NCBI GenBank assembly: GCA_943842425.1
Contig: CALTBR010000001.1
Coordinates: 248,001 to 312,000, forward strand
DNA: 64,000 nucleotides
Reading direction: 5' to 3'
From: UBA974 sp002292405
GTDB lineage: Bacteria; Bacteroidota; Bacteroidia; Flavobacteriales_D; Sanyastnellaceae
Below, one piece after another: positions 9,641 to 17,418 of this stretch (the first letter of the stretch is position 1; each line of letters opens with the position of its first letter). Position numbers and translations under genes: made by a program. Below the pieces are notes generated by a model, which was not told the DNA's origin, ran no database searches, and saw only the letters and a program-made list of their open reading frames with translations.

Positions 9641-9901
9641 TCACTTGTTGATTTTTTCGCGTTGAAATTTGATCAACTTTTCCAATTCCTCTTCAAACTC
9701 GTTCGACCTTTGTCCTGTTAGCTCTACTAACGGTTTAGCTAAACTGCGTTTTAATGCCGTTTAGGTTTTGTTAGCGATTTTTATACCATCCAAACCATTA
9801 TTAGCTACTTCTATATGAAATCCTACTGATTCAAACTGAAATTTTAATAATTCCAACAAATCAATATCATCATCAATAACTAATATTTTTTTTCGTGACA
9901 T
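9641..9901 (-). pseudogene. Decayed response regulator receiver joined to an unrelated C-terminal tail
   Basis: From an ATG at 9901 the minus strand encodes the first half of a CheY-like receiver: KKILVIDDDIDLLELL with the acidic DDD triad, then GFHIEVANNGLDGIKIANKT, where TAA (9761-9763) ends it after 46 residues. The phosphoacceptor Asp and the rest of the domain are absent. The same frame continues past the stop for another 39 codons (RSLAKPLVELTGQRSNEFEE, then ELEKLIKFQREKINK) to TGA at 9641. That tail matches another fragment at 23550-23726, so this looks like a deletion junction between two gene remnants. No function is expected. Confidence 0.6.
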
Positions 9902-9909
9902 AATAAAAA

Positions 9910-10038
9910 ATTTAGCTTCTAAGTTGGACTTAATATTTCACAAAATGGTTAAGAAACTATTAATTAAGTGTGAAGTTTTTCTTTAATGTTTGCAGTGATT
10001 TGTACACAAAATCAAGCTTAATGAGAAGTTAGTACGTT
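9910..10038. other. AT-rich intergenic stretch without recognised features
   Basis: Between the receiver remnant and the first direct repeat I see no gene, hairpin or convincing promoter. It is strongly AT-rich. Confidence 0.5.
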
Positions 10039-10083
10039 GTGTCATTCTTCATTTACTCCGTCAGTAATTGAGTAAGGGAGTCT
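10039..10083 (+). repeat. 45-bp direct repeat, copy 1
   Basis: The sequence starting GTGTCATTCTTCATTTACTC and ending AGTAAGGGAGTCT recurs at 11537-11581 with 41 of 45 identical bases in the same orientation. The two copies bracket a small membrane protein gene and a DUF1624-like gene. On the minus strand both copies can be read as short C-terminal peptides ending at the same place, so they may be coding scars. Confidence 0.7.
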
Positions 10084-10096
10084 CTATATTTGTAAT

Positions 10097-10273
10097 ATGA
10101 ATTTTCAAAAAATTGCCAAGGCCATTACACTTGTTGGATTAGCAACAACCATGACGGGACTCACATTCAAATTGAATCACTTAATGGGCGCACCAATCAT
10201 ATTCAATCTAGGTGTTGCAATATTGGTTATTGGTTTGCTATTGTGGGCTTTTGGTTTAATTCAAAAGAAATAG
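10097..10273 (+). CDS. Small two-helix membrane protein, GldL N-terminus-like
   Basis: A 58-aa protein. After a short N-terminus (MNFQKIAKA) there are two hydrophobic segments, about 9-27 and 36-53, joined by TFKLNHLMGA, and a KK tail. The turn recalls the conserved FKIxHWPGA turn of the gliding/T9SS motor protein GldL, but the His-Trp-Pro core and the cytoplasmic domain are missing. It may be a member of a small GldL-like membrane family; no function can be assigned. A TATATTTG promoter element at 10085-10092 lies four bases before the ATG. The next gene starts 6 bp downstream, so the two are probably cotranscribed. Confidence 0.65.
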   Translation: MNFQKIAKAITLVGLATTMTGLTFKLNHLMGAPIIFNLGVAILVIGLLLWAFGLIQKK

Positions 10274-10279
10274 TTGAGC

Positions 10280-11467
10280 ATGGAAGATACCAGTTCAAAC
10301 CCGCTAAAGAAGAAGCGCCGTTTCGCATCTCTTGATATTTTAAAGGGACTCGTAATGGTCATCATGGTGCTTGACCATGTTCGCGATTTCTTCCATGCGG
10401 ATGTTCACACCTTCGATCCCGCTGACCCTATCCTCAGCAATATCCCCGTTTTTTTCACTCGATGGGTCACACATTTTTGCGCACCAACATTTGTATTTCT
10501 TTCTGGTGCATCTATCGCTTTCGTAGCCTCGAGAAAAACAACCTCGGAGACACGTGCGTTTCTGTTATCTCGGGGATGTTGGCTGATGTTTTGTGATGCG
10601 TTCATCGTCAGTTTTTTGTGGCTTTTTGATTTGGATTTCGACCTGTTCATTTTGGGAGTCATTTGGGTTATAGGTTTGGCGATGGTATGCTCCGCCTTTG
10701 TGTTCAAGCTTAATTCACGTATCCTGCTGGGATTAGCACTCGCAATTGTCGTGGGGCATCATTCATTGGACTTTTTGAATCATGACAATCCCAACCTGCT
10801 TCATGCAGTACTCCATCAGTTCTGGAAATTTGAGTTTGGTTTTGGTGCAGTTTTTGTTGCATACCCATTGCTTCCTTGGTTGGGGGTGATGTGGGGTGGA
10901 ATTGTATTGGGAAGAAGCTGCCTGACCATGACTGTGGATGAACGATTGAGGTGGATGAAGCGGTGGGGCATAACCCTGACTGTAGGGTTTGTGGTTGTGC
11001 GACTTTGGAGTGGATATGGCAATTCAGATCCATGGGAGATTCACCCGACGCATTCCGGTACGCTCATCGATTTTTTCAGCCCCTCGAAGTACCCACCTTC
11101 ATTGGCGTATCTCGCAATGACCCTGGGCCCTTCGATGCTGATTTTGACCCAAATCGAAAATGTAAAAAATCAAATTTCTCAATGGCTAATGGTCTTTGGG
11201 AAGGTCCCATTCTTCTTTTACCTCATTCATCTTTTGGCGATTCATGTTTTCGCCATACCTATCGCAGCCTATCAAGGGTTTGGATGGGATGCCATGTTTT
11301 TGGATGAATTTGTGTCCTTAGATGAAAGTCTTAGTGGATACGGTTTTTCCTTGCTTGGAACGTATCTGATTTGGGCAATGTTGGTCGTGCTCCTTTACCG
11401 TCCCTCACGATGGTGGATGACCTACAAAAGAAATCATCCTGAAAAGATATGGTTGAGTTATCTCTAG
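10280..11467 (+). CDS. DUF1624-like membrane acyltransferase (heparan-alpha-glucosaminide N-acetyltransferase family)
   Basis: A multi-pass inner membrane protein of about 395 aa. The N-terminus carries the family signature RFASLDILKGLVMVIMVLDH, followed by VRDFFH, THFCAPTFVFLSGAS and further hydrophobic helices up to YLIWAMLVVLLYRP near the end. From family knowledge, such proteins transfer acetyl groups across the membrane to sugars and share the aspartate-rich first helix seen here. The specific substrate is unknown. ATG at 10280 is preferred over a TTG six bases upstream. It follows the small GldL-like gene by 6 bp, and both lie between two 45-bp direct repeats, so they could be a small cassette that moved or recombined as one unit. 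Confidence 0.78.
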   Translation: MEDTSSNPLKKKRRFASLDILKGLVMVIMVLDHVRDFFHADVHTFDPADPILSNIPVFFTRWVTHFCAPTFVFLSGASIAFVASRKTTSETRAFLLSRGCWLMFCDAFIVSFLWLFDLDFDLFILGVIWVIGLAMVCSAFVFKLNSRILLGLALAIVVGHHSLDFLNHDNPNLLHAVLHQFWKFEFGFGAVFVAYPLLPWLGVMWGGIVLGRSCLTMTVDERLRWMKRWGITLTVGFVVVRLWSGYGNSDPWEIHPTHSGTLIDFFSPSKYPPSLAYLAMTLGPSMLILTQIENVKNQISQWLMVFGKVPFFFYLIHLLAIHVFAIPIAAYQGFGWDAMFLDEFVSLDESLSGYGFSLLGTYLIWAMLVVLLYRPSRWWMTYKRNHPEKIWLSYL

Positions 11468-11536
11468 CGCTTTGCTCTAATTTTTGATAGGGGGAAGGGG
11501 TGTTAAAAATCAAGATGAATGAGACAGAATACCGTC

Positions 11537-11581
11537 GTGTCATTCTTGATTTATTCCGTCAGTAATTGAATAGGGGAGTCT
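11537..11581 (+). repeat. 45-bp direct repeat, copy 2
   Basis: The second copy (41 of 45 bases) of the repeat at 10039-10083, in the same orientation. It starts 69 bp after the DUF1624-like gene. The bases after the repeat differ from those after copy 1. Confidence 0.7.
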
Positions 11582-11671
11582 GTTTTGCAGTCTTCTGCCC
11601 CTCACCAACCCTAAAGAGGGTCTCCCTAAGCATAGGGACACAACTCATTGGTGACGTGTTATCTTTACAAC

Positions 11672-12100
11672 ATGAAACATTTCAAATTCCTTTCAATACT
11701 TTCTGTCTTCTTTTTACTCATCTCATGTGGACCAAGTGGCGTTGAGATTAGAGGTCAATTCTATACTTCTGGTGCAGACGTTCCTTCAGTAGGTGCAGCT
11801 GATATGACAATGAAATACATGATGTTTCGAAAGTTTAAGGGTAAAATGAACTACCTCAAACCCATTAACAAACAACATGCAGATGACATGGTGAAGATTG
11901 AGAATGGAATGTGTCACTGTGATGAATGGTACTACACAACTGCTGTCAAATAGTCCTCAAGGATCTGAACTGCATTGTCATATCACTTTGCATCTGTTGG
12001 TGAATTTATCAACAGCATCAAGCTCTTTGACAAGAGATTGAAAAAAGTGTCTGAATTCGGCACAACAATGGGAACAACAAATGTTAGTAACCGTCTGTAA
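11672..12100 (+). pseudogene. Broken lipoprotein gene with two in-frame stops
   Basis: ATG at 11672 begins a lipoprotein signal (MKHFKFLSILSVFFLLISC, lipobox LISC) and 93 codons of unrecognised sequence, including FRKFKGKMNYLKP and CHCDEWYYTT, before TAG at 11951. The same frame has TGA at 11966 and then stays open for 43 codons to TAA at 12098, ending KKVSEFGTTMGTTNVSNRL. That tail is also found, alone, at 22457-22560, so it is likely real coding sequence and the gene has probably been inactivated by nonsense mutations. The first part could still make a short lipoprotein. TATCTTTA four bases before the ATG resembles a promoter element. Confidence 0.55.
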
Positions 12101-12105
12101 TGCCT
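12002..12105 (+). repeat. 104-bp dispersed coding repeat, copy 1
   Basis: The C-terminal coding part of the broken lipoprotein gene. It aligns without gaps to 22457-22560, 95 of 104 bases identical. The last 61 bases differ at only one position. Similarity stops five bases after the TAA stop (TAATGCCT). Confidence 0.8.
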
Positions 12106-12129
12106 ATTTATGTTGAGGGGTGTGTAGCT

Positions 12130-12154
12130 CTGCCGGGGCTACTAAAGAGATTCT
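12130..12154 (+). repeat. tRNA-Arg 3'-end repeat, distal copy (attachment-site-like)
   Basis: Matches 6605-6629 at 24 of 25 bases, including the last 12 bases of tRNA-Arg and the following ACTAAAG and GATTCT. There is no tRNA here, only its 3' end, as expected at the far end of an element integrated into tRNA-Arg. The sequence after it (a run of T after GTAGGG near 12180) may be the original downstream flank of the tRNA. Confidence 0.6.
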
Positions 12155-12272
12155 CTTGATTCCTTTGACTGTAGGGTTTTTTTCATTCAGGACCTCAGAT
12201 CAATGAAAATAATCAGTAGTAATGTCAAAACCCTTCAATCGATCCATCGCAATGAAAGGATGGATTACATCG

Positions 12273-12773
12273 TCATAAATAACGCGAACGAATAATTTCT
12301 AAATGATGCTGCTCATGGCCTGTAATTAGACGCGCCATTTGTCCTACTTCTACATGAAGTCCATTGAAATGCGCTTGTCGCTTAAGCTGTTCAGAATTGA
12401 AACCATTAAACATCAATATTGTCCCCTTTCTTAAGCAATTGTATTCTTTGGTAAACAGGTCTTTTGTTGCTTGGTTTTCATCAACGTTTTCTGCAAAAAC
12501 ATTGTGGTCATATCCTGGTAATTCGAACTGTTGGCCACGGGCAAAGCACAATGCACGAAAACACATGATACGCTCAGTATCAAGCAAATGGTAAAACAAT
12601 TGCCCCATACTCCACTTGCCATCATCATACGCATATTTCCATTGATCATCATCTAGGTTCGTAACCAATTCAAGCACTTCTTGTCCACTGTTGTGTAGTG
12701 CATCCCAAACAACTTCATCCTTGACCTTTGAGATGTAATAGTCAAAATACTCACTGAAATTATGTTTTCTCAT
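12273..12773 (-). CDS. DinB-family protein
   Basis: A 166-aa protein of the DinB/YfiT four-helix fold. The recognisable parts are KWSMGQLFYHLLDTERIM near residue 55 and TGHEQHHLEIIR near the C-terminus; the three His (YH, H and H) fit the usual metal-binding triad of the fold. Family members include thiol transferases and many of unknown function, so no reaction is claimed. ATG at 12773 (MRKHNFSEYF) is chosen; the frame extends upstream to a TTG at 12839, but that would overlap the next gene. It lies just outside the distal tRNA-Arg repeat. Confidence 0.78.
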   Translation of the reverse strand: MRKHNFSEYFDYYISKVKDEVVWDALHNSGQEVLELVTNLDDDQWKYAYDDGKWSMGQLFYHLLDTERIMCFRALCFARGQQFELPGYDHNVFAENVDENQATKDLFTKEYNCLRKGTILMFNGFNSEQLKRQAHFNGLHVEVGQMARLITGHEQHHLEIIRSRYL

Positions 12774-12831
12774 GTCTGTATGATTGGAAAAAAGTTTATG
12801 AGTAGGACAGAAGCAGAGATCAGGTTCACAA

Positions 12832-13851
12832 TTACTCAATAACGACTTGTCTCCTCAAAACTTGTTCATCAGATGCAATCTCAAGTGAATACATGCCTTT
12901 TGCAACGCCAGAAACATCAATCATCAGTGTTGTGTTTGACTGCTTCTCAAAGATCATTTTGCTTGATGAATCATAAAGCTTGACAGTTGTATTTACGCCA
13001 TTGAAGCCATCCAAATCTACTGTCACGTTGTCGGATGCTGGATTGGGGTAAATAATCGCTGAAAAAGTCTCGAAGTCATCAATATCAATGATTGTATTAG
13101 GAGCACCATCACACACCCCTTGACCAAATGGATTTAAGAGTATTTCATCTTCTCCAATTTCATCAAAGACATACTCAAAGTAAACATCTTGTATTGCGTC
13201 CGATATTAAATATTGAATACTCCCGCTGTCACTCCCGCTGTTTATAGACAAATAATAACACTGCCCTTGCTCAAGACATGTTGCACCTAAAGAAAACACA
13301 AATGAACCCGCTTCTAGGGTGTGTGTTTGTTCAAGCACACTTATAGCGTCACTGTCTGTGAGGCTTATTTCTAAACTTAAACCTTCATCTGAAGAAACCT
13401 GTATAGTGATCCCAACAGGGATGCATCCATATGGCTCACTGATTGCTTCATCGACACGCCAAGGAAAGACCTCCAAATCATAAGAACACTCTAAAACATC
13501 ATAAAACCCTGTCCACAGTTCAAGTGTACCCTCAAATGATTGAACGCTGTAATCAAGGGGTTCTATGATGTTGAGAGAATGAATGCCGTGTTCCATAAAG
13601 CCAAAAAAATTCACTTCTTCCTCTGCAATTAAAACACCCGAAGCATCATAAAGCCTCCAGCCAGGATAACTGAAAAATTCTGACTCTGACGCATTGAACG
13701 CGTGCAAGATCAATTCGTTCATGTTGAAAGGGTTCACATGAACCCCAAGAACAGTCACGTCTTCACATTGAGCATTTGCAGTATCAACTAGAAAACTATT
13801 GCAAAGTAGAATTAATAATAGGTAGAAAGAAAAACGGAAATGATTTTTCAT
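12832..13851 (-). CDS. Secreted protein of unknown function with T9SS sorting domain
   Basis: A 339-aa secreted protein. It has a signal peptide (FRFSFYLLLILLCNSF, cleavage near ANAQ), then about 230 residues of unrecognised sequence with scattered Cys (QCEDV, LECSYDLE, YGCIPVG, CLEQGQCYYL). A T9SS type A domain follows from about residue 265 (AIIYPNPASDNV, then KGMYSLEIASDEQVLRRQVV). The middle part is acidic and beta-rich and may contain two lamin-tail-like or jelly-roll domains, but I do not recognise a family. It is 58 bp upstream of the DinB gene on the same strand; a functional link is not evident. Confidence 0.7.
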   Translation of the reverse strand: MKNHFRFSFYLLLILLCNSFLVDTANAQCEDVTVLGVHVNPFNMNELILHAFNASESEFFSYPGWRLYDASGVLIAEEEVNFFGFMEHGIHSLNIIEPLDYSVQSFEGTLELWTGFYDVLECSYDLEVFPWRVDEAISEPYGCIPVGITIQVSSDEGLSLEISLTDSDAISVLEQTHTLEAGSFVFSLGATCLEQGQCYYLSINSGSDSGSIQYLISDAIQDVYFEYVFDEIGEDEILLNPFGQGVCDGAPNTIIDIDDFETFSAIIYPNPASDNVTVDLDGFNGVNTTVKLYDSSSKMIFEKQSNTTLMIDVSGVAKGMYSLEIASDEQVLRRQVVIE

Positions 13852-13964
13852 AAGAGGGTCTTTTGTTATTTCAACAAAATGGTGCTTACGTGCGAATTTA
13901 GCATTTTACTGGACAACTTATTTAGATTAGAATCTTTGATGCGACATGAGTCTTTAGTATTCTA

Positions 13965-14013
13965 CTCATATCCTCCTCAAACTCGTTCGACCTTCGTCCT
14001 GTTAGCTCTACTA
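13965..14013. repeat. Dispersed RSNEFEED-type coding scar
   Basis: A 29-base stretch (CTCATATCCTCC, then TCAAACTCGTTCGACCT) is identical to 27312-27340, and bases 13985-14013 match 9701-9729 with one mismatch. On the minus strand the shared part reads ELTGRRSNEFEED. It is one of four related scars in the window (also near 9687, 23596 and 27318). Confidence 0.7.
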
Positions 14014-14032
14014 TGGCTTTCAAAAAAAAGGG

Positions 14033-14066
14033 CACAAAAAAGAGAGCTATTAGCTCCCTTCTTTTT
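14033..14066 (-). terminator. Probable terminator for the FISUMP lipoprotein gene
   Basis: On the minus strand, GAAGGGAGCT and AGCTCTCTTT form a stem with a short loop, followed by a T run. It sits 16 bp after the stop of the gene ending at 14082. Confidence 0.6.
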
Positions 14067-14081
14067 GAATAAATTCATCTT

Positions 14082-14930
14082 TTAGTCCTCAACACAGCGC
14101 ACGCTGCATCCGGTAACAGACCAATAAGATCCATTTTCCAGTTGGTCTGTTGAATTGCCGAGTTGACGGTAATTGGCGCTTGTTGGTTCCGCTTCGGTCT
14201 CTGAAGAGCTCCAATAGGCTCCCCATACATTGTAGCTGTAAAAGTTTCCATCGGGCCAAGCATGGCCGCCTCCAATTCCGTTGAAGCCAAATAGATCTTC
14301 ACCGTTGCCATTGGCTGCCCATCCTGATGTTGACTTAAGCGCATTTCCCATGCGTTCACCATGGCCAGCAGCGTATAAGAAAGATTCCAATTCAACCCAA
14401 TCCAACTCGGTAGGAACATGCCAACCGCTAGGGCAAATTCCACCATTGATGTTGGTTGTTGCGGCATGAGCGTTGTAGAGATGTCCGTAGTTGTTGAAGA
14501 TGAATTCGGTATTGTTGTATGTGGTTCGCGCGGGTGTCTGCAAATCGGGGAAGTTGCTTCCGTCTTCGAATGGAATTTCTGTACCGTCCTGAAAGACACT
14601 GCTTCGAAGATTTTCTGCGAACCAGCACTGTCCTCCGATGGCAACTACCGGGTAGCTGTACGAATCAAATTCAACATTGGACTCGCAATTTGCGGTGCTC
14701 ACTGACGGATCGTAGATGCATCCGCCGTCGTCAGATTCTGCAGAATCATCGTAGTTCAATGCACTGGGATCGGTACAACCCGAGCAAGTTTCATATTCAC
14801 ATGATCCGTCATCCACATCGGCATCGGAGTCATAATTGCATGCACTGGGATACGTGCAGCCTTCTTCTTTGCTGCAGCCTGAAAGAGCCACAAAAATGGC
14901 CGCAAATAGAAATGGTATTAGTCTTTTCAT
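14082..14930 (-). CDS. FISUMP-domain lipoprotein with Cys-Asp repeats
   Basis: A 282-aa lipoprotein (MKRLIPFLFAAIFVALSGC, lipobox LSGC). Two GCTxxSAxNYD type repeats come first (GCTYPSACNYDSDADVDDGS and GCTDPSALNYDDSAESDDGG). Then follows a domain matching the Fibrobacter succinogenes major paralogous (FISUMP) type: VVAIGGQCWFAENLRSS, YGHLYNAHAA, CPSGWHVPTELDWVELE, LFGFNGIGGG, WGAYWSSSE and GCSVRCVED. The function of this domain is not established; it is common in secreted Bacteroidota proteins and tolerates much sequence change. A probable terminator lies just downstream. Confidence 0.82.
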   Translation of the reverse strand: MKRLIPFLFAAIFVALSGCSKEEGCTYPSACNYDSDADVDDGSCEYETCSGCTDPSALNYDDSAESDDGGCIYDPSVSTANCESNVEFDSYSYPVVAIGGQCWFAENLRSSVFQDGTEIPFEDGSNFPDLQTPARTTYNNTEFIFNNYGHLYNAHAATTNINGGICPSGWHVPTELDWVELESFLYAAGHGERMGNALKSTSGWAANGNGEDLFGFNGIGGGHAWPDGNFYSYNVWGAYWSSSETEAEPTSANYRQLGNSTDQLENGSYWSVTGCSVRCVED

Positions 14931-15105
14931 TCCACAAAAATAGATGTTTTGATGTTTAGCCCCCTAAGTTTTACTTTTGACGCCGTATATTCCTCTGAGT
15001 TTTTTGATCAAAGTTGTCACACTTTTTACCATTTAAGAGTATATATTATAAAGTCATTCTAAAATGTTAGACTTTTCATTCTTCCGAAATTTTTATCCCC
15101 CTTTC

Positions 15106-17283
15106 ATGAAACGCATCTCAGCCCAATCGAAACTTCTTACGTGTGTCCTCGGTTTGTTTTTCCTCTGTCTTCACGGCCGAGCTCAATGCGAAGCGGACCA
15201 TACCATCGTGATGGCCGATTACTATTTCGCCCCATCGGAGCTGACCATCCTGCCCGGTGAAACCGTGGCCTTTGTTAACGTTCAGGGTACGCATGACGTC
15301 AACGGCATCACCAACACCCTCACAGGTGAGTCCTGGAGTAATCCGTCTGAGTTCTACCTTGAACAAACCGAAGGCACCGAAGAAGGTACCTGCATGGGCG
15401 TGGTGACTTTCGACATCCCCGGAGTCTACAACTTCGATTCGAGTATCGGCTTCCAGGCCCAGCTTGGCATGCTCGGGACCATTACCGTCGACGCATTCAC
15501 CCTTCTCGACTTGATGATTTCCTGGAACAATGATGAATCTACCCCGAGCGCATGGCAATCCACCTACGCAATGCAATATTCCTGCCTGAGTTGCGCGGAG
15601 GCCCTCACCGGAATCTCGGAATATACTGTGTTCCTTCCCAATGACGACGCCATCGCTGCACTTGGTGACCTCATGAACCTGGGTCAATTCGACATGCTGG
15701 GCGTCCCAGATTTCCAAGACATTTTGGAATACCACATCGTGGAGGGCATTTATCTGGCCGAGGATCTCGAGCCAGGAATGGCCCTGCCGACCTTGCTGGG
15801 TGAGGATGCGATCGTTGGGCAAGGTGCTGGAGGCGGGCTCACCATTGATGGTGCCAACATCGTCGAGACGAACTACACTGCCGACAACGGTGTCGTCCAC
15901 ATTATCGACTACGGAATGGCCCCCTCTAGCTCTCCCGAGGCCACCGTTTATCAAATCGTGGTCGAAAGCCCGAATCACACCCTTTTTGAACAGGAAATCG
16001 TCGCCAATCTACTCAACGACGACCTCATGGGGCAACCGGTCATCGACGACAACGGGGACGCATCGGGCCCCTTCACGGTCTTCGCACCTACAGATGAAGC
16101 GATCATTGCCTTTGCAGAGGAGAACGGGTTCGACGACGTGGACGACCTTTTCGACTCTCCTGATTGGGACGAAATCTTGCGCCGGCACATCTTGGAAGTT
16201 CCGCTGACAAGTGACCAATTGGGCAACAATGGGCTTCACATCAGCTATGGTGGAGATCCCATCTACTCCTTCGTCAACGATGAGGGCATCTTCATCGAGA
16301 ATGCACTGATCACTGTGCCTGATTTGCTTGCCTACAACGGTGTGGTTCACGTCATCAAAGAAGTAATTGACTTCAACTTTCCCAATCCAGTTGGCACGTG
16401 TGGCACTTGGACCTTGAATATGTATGCCCCATCTGGTGAGGGTTGGAGCGGTGTGATGCAGGTGTTGGTGGACAATGTGCTCGTGGGAGAACCGACTGTA
16501 CAGGACGGCTTTTCCAACAGTTATGCCTTCGCCGTGAACGAGGGATCGGTCGTCGACATGAACTACGTCTCAATGTTTGCCGGCTGGCCCGGAAATTTTG
16601 AGGTCGTGGACGCGGAAGGCACGGTCCTCTTTGATTCCGATTCTCCTGCTAACTCGAGTTTTCAGTTCGGATCTGCAGCCGGCGTCTATGGACTGAAGGC
16701 TTGCGAAGAGGTGGCGCCCGAGTGTAGCGAAATCAAGGTCACCCTTTATTCCGATTATGATGGATGGGATTTGGCAAGACTGTGGGTTTATGACGGTCCT
16801 GTTATTGCAGATATTATTGGGGGGTATTGGTTCAATGGAGAGGTCCTCATCGGCTACGTGGACATCCAAGATGGAGACGACATCAACTTCGAAGTCAATG
16901 GTGGCTATTACCCTCAATCTTACAGCTACAAGGTGGAAGATGAAGAGGGAAACCTCCTCGTCGACCAAGTGGAGCAGAATGTACCCGCTGAGAACGTTTA
17001 TGGTGTCGTCATCTGCTCTGAGTCGGGTATCGACGAGGAATCCGGACTGATGGAGGTTCGTTTCGTTCCGAACCCGGCTAAAGGATCCGTGCTGCTCTCT
17101 GGCATCGCGGCAGATGTCAACTGGAAACTTACCGTCCGGACACTCCTCGGACAGGAGGTCCTGTTTCAATATGGTCGCGGACAAAGCACGTTGGATTTGA
17201 GCCGCTTGACAGCGGGAACCTATCTCGGACAAATTCAGACCCAAGAAGGCGCCAGTTTAGTACTTCGTCTGCTTGTTAGGTAA
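15106..17283 (+). CDS. Secreted protein: degenerate cupredoxin domain, two fasciclin domains, T9SS tail
   Basis: A 725-aa secreted protein. ATG at 15106 gives a clean signal peptide (MKRISAQSKLLTCVLGLFFL, ending GRAQ); the frame opens 14 codons earlier. Residues about 25-125 resemble a plastocyanin-like domain (DYYFAPSELTILPGETV, GTHDVNG), but the ligand loop reads YNFDSSIGFQAQLGM, with Ser and Gln where Cys and His are expected. Two fasciclin repeats follow (about 125-280 with YTVFLPNDDAI and NGVVHIIDYGM; about 285-420 with FTVFAPTDEAI and NGVVHVIKEV). Two beta-sandwich repeats (YDGWDLARLWVYDG type) lead to a T9SS type A domain (RFVPNPAKGS). GC content is far above that of the neighbours, suggesting transfer from a GC-rich relative. 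Fasciclin domains usually mediate adhesion, so a surface role is likely. Confidence 0.82.
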   Translation: MKRISAQSKLLTCVLGLFFLCLHGRAQCEADHTIVMADYYFAPSELTILPGETVAFVNVQGTHDVNGITNTLTGESWSNPSEFYLEQTEGTEEGTCMGVVTFDIPGVYNFDSSIGFQAQLGMLGTITVDAFTLLDLMISWNNDESTPSAWQSTYAMQYSCLSCAEALTGISEYTVFLPNDDAIAALGDLMNLGQFDMLGVPDFQDILEYHIVEGIYLAEDLEPGMALPTLLGEDAIVGQGAGGGLTIDGANIVETNYTADNGVVHIIDYGMAPSSSPEATVYQIVVESPNHTLFEQEIVANLLNDDLMGQPVIDDNGDASGPFTVFAPTDEAIIAFAEENGFDDVDDLFDSPDWDEILRRHILEVPLTSDQLGNNGLHISYGGDPIYSFVNDEGIFIENALITVPDLLAYNGVVHVIKEVIDFNFPNPVGTCGTWTLNMYAPSGEGWSGVMQVLVDNVLVGEPTVQDGFSNSYAFAVNEGSVVDMNYVSMFAGWPGNFEVVDAEGTVLFDSDSPANSSFQFGSAAGVYGLKACEEVAPECSEIKVTLYSDYDGWDLARLWVYDGPVIADIIGGYWFNGEVLIGYVDIQDGDDINFEVNGGYYPQSYSYKVEDEEGNLLVDQVEQNVPAENVYGVVICSESGIDEESGLMEVRFVPNPAKGSVLLSGIAADVNWKLTVRTLLGQEVLFQYGRGQSTLDLSRLTAGTYLGQIQTQEGASLVLRLLVR

Positions 17284-17307
17284 CCGATTACTCCATCGGC
17301 CGTAGAA

Positions 17308-17341
17308 TTAACCCATCCAATTTGCATATGTGATGGGTTAA
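17308..17341. promoter_or_regulatory. 10-bp perfect inverted repeat upstream of the repeat-protein gene
   Basis: TTAACCCATC and GATGGGTTAA are perfect inverse copies separated by 14 bases. There is no T run, so it is a weak terminator candidate for the fasciclin gene; it could be an operator, since a candidate ECF promoter starts four bases later. Confidence 0.4.
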
Positions 17342-17344
17342 CCC

Positions 17345-17371
17345 GGAACTTTCTGCTAATCTTTGTCACAC
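17345..17371 (+). promoter_or_regulatory. Candidate ECF sigma-factor promoter
   Basis: GGAAC at 17345-17349 and GTCACAC from 17365 are 15 bases apart, the classic spacing of an ECF-type -35 and -10 pair (GGAAC and GTC). The gene starting at 17419 lies downstream and an ECF sigma factor gene lies 2.7 kb further in the same cluster. Recognition by that sigma factor is inferred. Confidence 0.35.
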
Positions 17372-17418
17372 AGAAGATATAATGTGGTATACCCTTATGA
17401 ACAAAACTATTTATTGAA

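Noticed and set aside
11672..12100. Stop codon readthrough or selenocysteine/pyrrolysine use in the lipoprotein gene
   Set aside because: Two different stops close together and no recoding element; nonsense decay is simpler.
12130..12154. A second tRNA-Arg gene
   Set aside because: Only the 3' end is present; the D and anticodon arms are absent.
15118..15978. A 286-codon minus-strand open frame inside the fasciclin gene, and a 224-codon one at 16570-17244
   Set aside because: Antisense frames stay open because of the GC-rich third positions of the real gene; the encoded residues look random and match no family.
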